64,000 bases of DNA, taken from Bacteroidia bacterium (GTDB lineage Bacteria; Bacteroidota; Ignavibacteria; UBA10030). Numbering within the stretch: position 1 is the first letter of the stretch; each line of letters begins with the position of its first letter. The position numbers and the translations under genes were made by a program. Where the stretch lies: positions 97,631-161,630 of the forward strand of contig BQML01000009.1 of assembly GCA_022180565.1 (NCBI GenBank), given 5' to 3'. The notes under the pieces were generated by a model, which ran no database searches, had not been told where the DNA came from, and worked only from the letters and a program-made list of their open reading frames with translations. Below, piece after piece: positions 38,801-44,376 of the stretch.

Positions 38801-41800
38801 AAACGTTCCGGCGCCGGAGACCGAAGCAAAGGAGAGCATGACGGGGGTGTACGACGCGCCATCGCCCACTTCAAAGGTGGGGGTTGGAGAGCCCGTAGGG
38901 ATGTACTTGGCAAGATTGCCCGCCACATGGCCGGCTGTCCGACTGACACTTCCTGCCGGTCCTATGACGACGGTACTACTCCCCGTCGTGATCGTCCCCG
39001 CGGTCAGGGTCAGGGTATTGTTGACGGTAATCGTTCCGTTCAGCGCGACTCCGGCGGCGTTGTTGATGATGACATCGTGATACGTCAAAGCCTGGACGGT
39101 CTGCACACCGGACCCGTTGTATTCAATCGCCGGAGTGTTGCTCAGCGCGTCCGCGGCGGCTGAGCCGGTTATGTCGAAGTCTCCTGCGATCATCGTCGTT
39201 CCCGGTCCAAAGGTTTTCGTCCCGGCATTCGAGAATCTCAGATCGTAGTATTGCATCACCGCAATCGTCTGGCCAACGCCGTTGTAGTCGACCGTTGCCG
39301 AGTTGGCCATCGCATCCGCTGTTGCGGTTCCGCCGAACGTGAGCGCTCCACTCACACCTGTCACTCCGGCCGAGAGGGTTTTGACACCGGAACCTGTGAG
39401 GGACAGATTGGCATAATTGGTCGCCGGCACAGTCTGTGCCGCCGCGGCGGAAAAGGTCACGGTGTTGCCCGGTGCATCGGCATCGATTGCGGCAACCGAC
39501 GGCGAACCGCCGAAGGCGAGGTCGAGGGAAGACCCATTCCCCTGGACGAGCGTTCCTGACCCGGTAAGTCCGGCCGTGACGCTCAGACTTCCGTTATTGG
39601 TCAGAGTGGAAGCCGTAATCGCAAGATTTCCGAACGCGAACGCTCCGGTGTTTGTGTAATCCGTCGTGAACGACGCATTTTCGATCGTGACTCCGGCCGT
39701 TGTCCCTCCGATCGTTCCGCCGCCGCCGGGTTTCTGGAAAGTCCAGGTATTGGTCCCGCTGGTAATCAGGGCCGATCCGTCAATCTGCAAATCCCCATTG
39801 ATGGTCATGATCGCGTTTGCGGCAAAGCGGATCTCACCTGTCGTGTTGACAACGATGGTGTTGAAGACGGGAATCGCATTGGCATTGGATACACGGAAGA
39901 GCCCCGAGATGTTTGCTTGACCGAGGACAGTGAACGTTGCGTTTGTCACGCGGGCCTCCCCCACCAGGATGGTGAAGGTGTTGTTGACTGTGGCATCGTT
40001 CACAAGAAGCCTTCCCGCGATTCCGGCCCGGTTTACGACCAGGTTATGGTATGTCATAGTCGGAGAGTTCTGGTTGACGCTTCCGGTGTACTCGATCGTC
40101 GTCGCGTTCGTTACGGCATCAGGCACGGCAGTGCCCGAGACCGTGAAGGTGCCCGCGATGCGTGTGGTCCCTGCCGCCAATGTTTTGGTCCCCGCATTGC
40201 TGAACGCAAGGGCATAGTAATCGATCGCGGGAACACTCTGATTACCCGAACCATTAAAATCGATCGTGGAAGTATTCGTCGTCGCATCGGCCGTCGCCGT
40301 GCCGCCAAAAGTGAAGTCTCCGGCGATGCCGGTCGTGCCCGAGGAGAAAGTCTTGGTTCCGGATCCGCTCAGCAAGAGATGATGATAGTTGATCGGGAGA
40401 ACCGCCTGCGCACCTGTGCCGTTGTAATTCACGGTCGTGATGTTCGAAGTCGCGTCGGCGACAGCCGACCCGGCAATCGTAAAGACCCCGAGAATGCCGG
40501 CCGTTCCTGTCGCAAACGTCTTTGTGCCGGCGTTACTCAGGGTGAGGTTGTTGTAACCGAAGGCGGGCACGGTTTGCGCGCCGCCACCGTTGAAATCGAC
40601 CGTGTTGCCGGTCACCGCATAGCCGCCCGAAGTGAACGTTGCTGCAGGGGTGAAGGCGCCCGATACCCCGATCGTGCCAGATTGCAGGGTGACAGAATTG
40701 GCTCCCCGCGAGCCCTGGATCGTCAGGCCGAAGTAATTGAGAGCGTTGACCGTTTGCGCACCCGTCGCGTCATAGTCGACGATGAGGGAGGAGAGGTCCT
40801 TGGTTGCAATCGTATATTGGCTCAGAAAGTCCGCCGTTACTGCCGTTCGCGTGACCTTGACCGTTCCGCCTCCCGTCAGCGTCCCTGTCGTGCCGCTGAT
40901 GATGGCTGTCGCGGCCGGCGTCAGCGTTGCCCCGCTTGCGACCGTGAGGGTCGGCGCCGTTCCTGTCTGGAAGCTGATGTTCTCGTTGACGGCAACACCG
41001 GCGGTGTTGTTGATGGTGAGGTTGTTCAGGGCGATTGTTGCCGTCGTGGTTCCGCCGATGGTTGTTTGAGCCGGGGGGCTCGGGGTTGTAAAGACGATTG
41101 TGCTTGCGGTCGTAAAGCTGAAAGGTGTGGCCGCAGTCGTGTTCAGAATCCAGCTTCCGGCAAGGGTGTGCGTGAGGGACGTTCCGGCGTTGAACGAGGC
41201 GGATCCGCTCTGGGTCAGGTCTCCGTTCACCGTCAGCGCTCCGCCCGCCGTTTTCGCGCCGCTGGTGGCAAGAACCAGATGATGGTACGTGGAACCGCTC
41301 GGTACTTTGATGGTCTGCGCGCCGGCGGCCCCGTACTGGACCGTGTTGCCGGGAGCCGACGCCGTCAGAGTCGTAAGGGAGGGTGTTCCCGTGAAATTGA
41401 TGTTCAGAACGCCGGCCGATGCATTGACCAGCTCCCCCGTTCCTGCCAGGGCCGTGGAAACGGTCAGCGTCGCATTGTTTGTGAGGGTGACACCGGTAAT
41501 CGTCACCGAGGGAATCGTGAGAGGAGACGAGCCGGAGATTGCCTGGGAATTGGTGTCGAAGGTATGAACACCGGTTCCGGCGGTGAAGGTTGTTCCATTA
41601 TGGGTCAATCCGTTTTGGAAGGTCACCGCCTCGTTGGCCGAATTGTTCCACACGGCGCCCGCGTTCAACGTCACGGGACCGGCAAAGGTCTTCGTCCCCG
41701 CCGCTCCCGTGATGTTCAACGTTCCGTCGATGACCGTTGGACCGTTCGCCGCAAAGGTCACGCCGCTGATGGCCGTCGTGCCGCTGACGACGCTGAAAGT

Positions 41801-42655
41801 TCCGTTCACGGTTGTGGTTCCGCCGGTTGTCGCCGTACCGCCGGATTTGGCTATCGTGAGATTGTCGTAGGTTGCGGCCTTGATGGTCTGGGCACCGCCG
41901 CCGTTGTAGTTGACCGTGTTCGGACTGGCCGATGCATTGAGGACACCGGTTGCCATCACTGCGGCCGCCGCGTTAAGCGTCGATCCCGCGTCGTTCAGCC
42001 ACGTCGAACCGGCCACGGAGCCGGTCACACTGCCCGCCACGTTCACGGTCGTTGTGTTGGTCACCGTAATGGCACCGGTGATCGAAGCGTTGCCCCCGAA
42101 CGTGAGAGGATTACTTCCGGCAAGCGTCTGACTGTTCGTGTTGAACGTATAGGCGCCGGTTCCTGTGCTGAACGATCCGTTGTTGGTGATCCCGCCTTGA
42201 ATCACGACCGTTTCATTGGCCGAATGACTCCACGTACCGCCGGGATTGATCGTGATCGGACCCACAAATGTTTTTGTGCCCGCGGTGGATGTCGTGAAGG
42301 CGAGCGATCCGCTCACGGATGTTGCGCCGTTCACGGTGAACGTCACACCCCGGATGTCCAGAGTTCCCGCCGACACCGTCAGGTTGTTGACTGCGGCATT
42401 GACATTGACGATAACAGTGTGACCGTTGACGATGTCGACATTATCATTCGCGTCGGGAATCCCGTCGGCATCCGTTCCCGAAACGAGGGTCCATGTTCCT
42501 GCGGTACCCCAGTTCCCGGACGCGTTCGACCGAAAGGAGCCCTGGGCAAAGGACAGCGCGGGGAAAGCAAACGCCAGCGCGGAAACGACGATTGCCAGAG
42601 CAATCCGTCGATTCCTCGCCGTCAGCCTTGTCGCTATGGACGTCACTGCATGCAC
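32861..42655 (-). CDS. giant 3264-residue secreted repeat protein
   Basis: A single uninterrupted frame. The N-terminal signal peptide (RIALAIVVSALAFAFPALSF followed by AQG) is followed by several dozen copies of a 50-60 residue unit. The consensus has the elements YHHLTLSNAGTKTF, GTTGIAGNLSISGSA, ADATTNATTVDYNGGGAQSV. Units near 37450-37980 are almost identical 168-bp DNA repeats. A longer module beginning FVLKTWDGGAGTKNWGDANN is present twice, about 2.9 kb apart. The composition (Gly, Thr, Ser, Asn, Ala, almost no Cys) is that of a long beta-solenoid surface fibre. It ends LTNNGTLNIGS without a type IX domain. It starts 10 bases after the degenerate receiver gene. The start codon ATG at 42655 has no close ribosome binding site. 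It is a probable adhesin or surface layer component, by inference. Confidence 0.88.
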   Translation of the reverse strand: MHAVTSIATRLTARNRRIALAIVVSALAFAFPALSFAQGSFRSNASGNWGTAGTWTLVSGTDADGIPDANDNVDIVNGHTVIVNVNAAVNNLTVSAGTLDIRGVTFTVNGATSVSGSLAFTTSTAGTKTFVGPITINPGGTWSHSANETVVIQGGITNNGSFSTGTGAYTFNTNSQTLAGSNPLTFGGNASITGAITVTNTTTVNVAGSVTGSVAGSTWLNDAGSTLNAAAAVMATGVLNASASPNTVNYNGGGAQTIKAATYDNLTIAKSGGTATTGGTTTVNGTFSVVSGTTAISGVTFAANGPTVIDGTLNITGAAGTKTFAGPVTLNAGAVWNNSANEAVTFQNGLTHNGTTFTAGTGVHTFDTNSQAISGSSPLTIPSVTITGVTLTNNATLTVSTALAGTGELVNASAGVLNINFTGTPSLTTLTASAPGNTVQYGAAGAQTIKVPSGSTYHHLVLATSGAKTAGGALTVNGDLTQSGSASFNAGTSLTHTLAGSWILNTTAATPFSFTTASTIVFTTPSPPAQTTIGGTTTATIALNNLTINNTAGVAVNENISFQTGTAPTLTVASGATLTPAATAIISGTTGTLTGGGTVKVTRTAVTADFLSQYTIATKDLSSLIVDYDATGAQTVNALNYFGLTIQGSRGANSVTLQSGTIGVSGAFTPAATFTSGGYAVTGNTVDFNGGGAQTVPAFGYNNLTLSNAGTKTFATGTAGILGVFTIAGSAVADATSNITTVNYNGTGAQAVLPINYHHLLLSGSGTKTFSSGTTGIAGDFTFGGTATADATTNTSTIDFNGSGNQSVPAIDYYALAFSNAGTKTLAAGTTRIAGTFTVSGTAVPDAVTNATTIEYTGSVNQNSPTMTYHNLVVNRAGIAGRLLVNDATVNNTFTILVGEARVTNATFTVLGQANISGLFRVSNANAIPVFNTIVVNTTGEIRFAANAIMTINGDLQIDGSALITSGTNTWTFQKPGGGGTIGGTTAGVTIENASFTTDYTNTGAFAFGNLAITASTLTNNGSLSVTAGLTGSGTLVQGNGSSLDLAFGGSPSVAAIDADAPGNTVTFSAAAAQTVPATNYANLSLTGSGVKTLSAGVTGVSGALTFGGTATADAMANSATVDYNGVGQTIAVMQYYDLRFSNAGTKTFGPGTTMIAGDFDITGSAAADALSNTPAIEYNGSGVQTVQALTYHDVIINNAAGVALNGTITVNNTLTLTAGTITTGSSTVVIGPAGSVSRTAGHVAGNLAKYIPTGSPTPTFEVGDGASYTPVMLSFASVSGAGTFTVSTTAGDHPQILTSSIDAAKSVNRYWTVTNSGTVFTTFDATFTFVPADVDGGASTASFIVDRYNGGTWTSPGVGTLTPTSTQATGLTAGGDFQIGELSLFVLKTWDGGAGTKNWGDANNWNPNGVPAATNNVSLTGADTITIGVAASVNSITLNNSALVVTILSGNSLSVAGDLQVVEGTLSTESAFPSVAGTVTITGGTVEYSANGAQSVALQTYHHLTLRGSGTKTFVAGTTVLRGDLTLGGSASADATSNSTTIDYAGGANQLVAAMNYHHLTLSNAGTKTFNGGTVGIAGNLSIAGSASADATTNATTVDYNGGGAQSVAAMNYYHLTLSNAGTKTFNGGIVGIAGNLSITGSASADATTNATTVDYNGGGAQSVAAMNYYHLTLSNAGTKTFNGGTVGIAGNLSITGSASADATTNATTVDYNGGGAQSVAAMNYYHLTLSNAGTKTLGAGTTGIAGTLVITGLATADATANVTTVDYNGSGFQSVALLAYNNLALSNSGTKQLSAGTTSISGDLTISGSAVLDASTNATHVNLNGAGSQAFPASDYGDLTLGGAGIKTLGPGTARIKGVFSVTGSASVDLTTNATTVEFTGTSNQDSPEITYYNLIASNTGARLLLNNVAVVNDFTVQLGQARVTGNNFTVGGITALNAELRITATGGSKTLGTVVVNTSGTLNFTAAEDLTINGDFTVNGGGTVNSNGGVWTFQKAGGGTIGGTSASVAITNAVFTTPYVSGGTYTFDNLVITGTTFTNSGSVTVTGGLAGTGSFTQGAAATLNYSSASPITVNSFNASAAGNTVRYDGASSQDILQADYYDLALDGSNAKVFGSGTTRIAGGFLVGGTATADAVTNNPTIEFNGTAAQTVEGLSFYRVTINNPAGIVLSGVMTVTNLLTLTDGVISTGSNTVTLVPGATVSRTSGHVAGNLVKTIPVGSPTVTFEIGDGSGNYTPVVTTFSGVTVGGTLTVSTTGGDHPEILSSGLEPSRTVNRYYTLIGGGIVYASYDITMNFVGGDIDGAANPSNFIVGRFESLAWSLPSIGTLTATSTQAVGVVGFGDFQIGEASSFVLKTWDGGAGTANWSDANNWNPNGVPTSSNNVNLTGAATIDVDVDANVNSITLNNSALLLTIRSGNTLTAAGDFLLAAGVMNTETTFPAVTGTVTISGGTVGYTGAAGQTVAVQSYHDLALSGSGTKTLGSGVTRLTGDFTIGGSAVADATSNAGTVEYNGGGTQSVAAIHYHHLTLTNAGSKVFQAGTVGVAGDFSIGGSAVADAITNGSTVDYNGGSGQTVRAMAYFHLVLSNAGTKTFAPGTTSIAGNLTISGSAVADATTNATTIDYDGNGGQTVGAIDYHHLALSNSGTKVFDSGTTTIAGDFTVTGTAAGDAAANATTVELNGSAAQSVSAAAFHNLSLSGGSVKILGAGTTTIAGDLVLNGGATIDAVGNSTTIDFNGSNQNIPAIDYYNVTFSNSGTKVLTSGTIRIASNLVLSGLATLDAATNAATVEFNGTINQSCSPTTLYNLVIAKSSGRLLLNDIIVTNNFNLQAGEGRLTGGSLSVAGTTTISEIFRVTSTTGSLTLGDVVVNGTGQVLFVADEDVTMNGSLQVDGGATFTSGSGLWTFQKPGGGVISGTAPALSITNAAFLTDYSMNRNVTFDGLTVTAATVTNNQTIAVTGALTGTGTITQGTGATLTLSGGVSIGNLVASAPGNTVEYVRNGDQNVLSTDYYHVTLGVSGIKTLGGGTTGIAGALVVSGTASVDAVLNAGTVDFNGSGNQSVPALDYYHLVFSNGGTKTLAGGTTQISGSFTVTGAASADLTTNLTAVSFNGSTAQSVPSLVYYDLSLIGAGDKTASGAIVVQNDFSNASVFDMLSHSLSIAGVRTNTGTIRFGGASNGMAFDGGTIEYDGSVSQTVASGTYGTLIFSGAGVKTFTANTVVLGTMTIASGAPVVVDPSVIVQIDGDLEVFGPLTNNGTLNIGS
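37450..37990. repeat. near-identical 168-bp tandem repeats inside the giant gene
   Basis: The same DNA phase (GATGATAATAATTCAT) recurs at 37471, 37639 and 37807, with a slightly changed copy at 37975. The spacing is exactly 168 bp (56 codons) each time. Copies differ at only a few bases, far less than other units of the protein, so they are recent duplications or are kept uniform by recombination. Confidence 0.95.
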
Positions 42656-42665
42656 GGTCTAACGC

Positions 42666-43040
42666 TCAGGCGGCCTCCGATGACAGGTGCACCCTGCTCA
42701 GCACGTTCGCGAGCGGCGTCTTCATCGACCGCTTTTCGATGTAATCATCGGCATGAACCGCGCGCGCCGCCTGGCGGTAGGCGTCGCTAAGATGATCGGA
42801 CAGGATAACAACCCGCGTTTGCGGCCATCGGGTCTTGATGACCTCGGTCGCTTCATAGCCGTCTTTCCCCGGCATGCCCAGTCCCATGAGCACAAGATCC
42901 GGGGAAAGAGACATCATCAATCCGATTGCCTCTGCGCTGTTGCAGGCCTCGCCCACCACTTCTACGCCCGGATGGGCCTCGAGAAACTCCGAGAGGAGTC
43001 GGCGCAACGGCGCACAATTTTCGACAATGAGGATCCTCAT
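42666..43040 (-). CDS. stand-alone degenerate receiver-domain protein (phospho-acceptor lost)
   Basis: A 124-residue CheY-like protein, MRILIVENCAPLRRLLSEFL onward. The normal D-D pair is E-N (VEN), and the phosphorylated Asp is replaced by Gly: PDLVLMGLGMPGKDG where active receivers read LMDxxMPxxxG. The Ser/Thr (ILSDH) and Lys (DYIEKR) positions are kept. It is therefore a pseudo-receiver that probably works by protein contacts, not phosphorylation. AGGAGCG precedes the ATG at 43040, which overlaps the TGA of the preceding receiver gene (ATGA). The giant surface gene begins 10 bases after its stop, suggesting one transcript. Confidence 0.9.
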   Translation of the reverse strand: MRILIVENCAPLRRLLSEFLEAHPGVEVVGEACNSAEAIGLMMSLSPDLVLMGLGMPGKDGYEATEVIKTRWPQTRVVILSDHLSDAYRQAARAVHADDYIEKRSMKTPLANVLSRVHLSSEAA

Positions 43041-43456
43041 AAGCGCTCCTTTGTTTGAAGGGGGAACGAAAAACGATCGGCAGTCCGCGCTGAGATCGAC
43101 AGGTCGAAGATGGATTCCAGCGCCGGTTTCAAATCCGCTTTCATCACATAGGCGTCGGCTCCGGCGTCTTCGGCCTGGAGGCGGTAGATGCGACTGTCGT
43201 GCGTCGTTGCGATGAGCACGTGCGTCGCCGGCCACCGCTCTTTGATGATCTTCGTCGCTTCGATCCCGTTCATCGACGGCATGCTGATGTCCATGAGCAC
43301 CACGTTGGGACTGAGCCGTTCAACCTGTTCGATGGCCTGCATACCGTCCGCGGCCTCTCCGACAATCTCCACGTGCGGGAGTTTTTTGAGAAACTCGCGG
43401 ACGACCCGACGAAACTCAGCATGATCGTCGGCCAAAACAACACGAATAGCGTCCAT
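43037..43456 (-). CDS. stand-alone response regulator receiver domain
   Basis: A 139-residue single receiver domain with intact active site: acid pair in VVLADDHAEF, phospho-Asp in PNVVLMDISMPSMNGIEATK, Thr in VLIATTHDS and Lys in AYVMKADL. There is no output domain; the C-terminal tail is short (RTADRFSFPLQTKERL). AAAGG lies 8 bases before the ATG at 43456. It is coupled by a 4-base overlap to the degenerate receiver. It may relay phosphate from the nearby sensor kinase or titrate it. Confidence 0.92.
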   Translation of the reverse strand: MDAIRVVLADDHAEFRRVVREFLKKLPHVEIVGEAADGMQAIEQVERLSPNVVLMDISMPSMNGIEATKIIKERWPATHVLIATTHDSRIYRLQAEDAGADAYVMKADLKPALESIFDLSISARTADRFSFPLQTKERL

Positions 43457-43579
43457 GGGAAAACCTTTGGATTGATAATGAGGGAGGATGATACAGCGTG
43501 AGAACAATCTGCAGTAAATTCGGAAGGAATCGCCCAAGCCGCATCGACCTGGGGCCGTATTTTTGCCTTCAGGGCGATT

Positions 43580-43608
43580 CCGTAGATAACCTACGGTGAT
43601 TTCCGTAG
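43580..43608. promoter_or_regulatory. three CCGTAG half-sites, candidate regulator binding region
   Basis: CCGTAG (43580-43585), its inverse CTACGG (43591-43596) and CCGTAG (43603-43608) lie in the 266-bp spacer upstream of the receiver/giant-gene transcript. Half-site size and spacing suit a NarL/LuxR-type dimer, such as the regulator encoded next door. Assignment is by position only. Confidence 0.4.
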
Positions 43609-43666
43609 ACGAAATGAGTCAGTCAGAAAAGAAAAATCGGGCGGAAATCCGACGAATGAGGAGAGG

Positions 43667-43682
43667 CGGGACGTCAGTCCCG
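43667..43682 (-). terminator. hairpin after the NarL-type regulator gene
   Basis: CGGGAC-GTCA-GTCCCG forms a perfect 6-bp stem about 40 bases downstream of the regulator stop. No T-run is present on the minus strand, so activity is uncertain. Confidence 0.35.
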
Positions 43683-43722
43683 GTTTGAGACGGAAGGGTG
43701 GAAACGAAAAAAGAGACGCGGA

Positions 43723-44376
43723 TCACTCACGGCCATACCCGTTTTCGAGTGCGTAGCGAACAAGGTTAGGGGCGTCGTGGATATTGAGCTTCTGCATGAT
43801 ATTGGTTCGGTGGGTTTCCACGGTGCGCGGGCTAATAAAGAGTTTTTCGGCGATTTGCTGATTATTCATGCCTCGGGCGATGTATCGGAGCACCTCCTCT
43901 TCGCGCCGCGTCAGGATTGCCTCTTCGCTCCTCTCGTCGCGCTTCTCTGCCTTTTTCACGTATTCAGAGATCATCAGGTCGGAGATACGGGGGCTGAAGA
44001 ACTTGTTCCCCTTCATTACGGCATAAATGGCCTGAGTGATCTCGTCCTTTCCGGCATTCTTCAGCAGGTATCCGCTCGCGCCGGATTTCAGGATTTGGTA
44101 CACATATTCTGCATTCTCATGCATCGTCAGCACCAGAACCCTGACGGACGGGAACTCTTTGCAGATACGTTTGGCCGCCTCGATTCCCGACAACTTCGGC
44201 ATGGAAATATCCACGATCGCAACATCCGGCCGCAACTGCCGGACTTTGGCAATCGTATCCTCTCCATCCGCTGCCTCTCCGACAATCTGGAAATCGCTGT
44301 TGCTTCCGATGAGGTTCCTCATTCCCGTGCGGATCAGCTCGTGATCGTCGGCAAGAAGTATCCTGATGTTAGCCAT
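43723..44376 (-). CDS. NarL/FixJ family response regulator
   Basis: A 217-residue two-domain regulator. The receiver (ANIRILLADDHELIRTGM, phospho-Asp in VAIVDISMPKLSGIEAAK, Lys in GYLLKNAGKDE) is followed by a LuxR-type helix-turn-helix, LTRREEEVLRYIARGMNNQQ then IAEKLFISPRTVETHRTNI. I chose the ATG at 44376. It overlaps the last 8 bases of the upstream kinase, the classic arrangement of a cognate pair. It probably controls the adjacent receiver/surface-protein operon, by inference from position. Confidence 0.95.
   Translation of the reverse strand: MANIRILLADDHELIRTGMRNLIGSNSDFQIVGEAADGEDTIAKVRQLRPDVAIVDISMPKLSGIEAAKRICKEFPSVRVLVLTMHENAEYVYQILKSGASGYLLKNAGKDEITQAIYAVMKGNKFFSPRISDLMISEYVKKAEKRDERSEEAILTRREEEVLRYIARGMNNQQIAEKLFISPRTVETHRTNIMQKLNIHDAPNLVRYALENGYGRE

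Noticed and set aside
39917..42790. 957-codon open frame antisense to the giant surface gene
   Set aside because: It mirrors the repetitive, GC-rich coding strand; the product is Arg/Gly/Cys-rich without any domain or signal peptide. Similar long antisense frames cover other parts of the gene.
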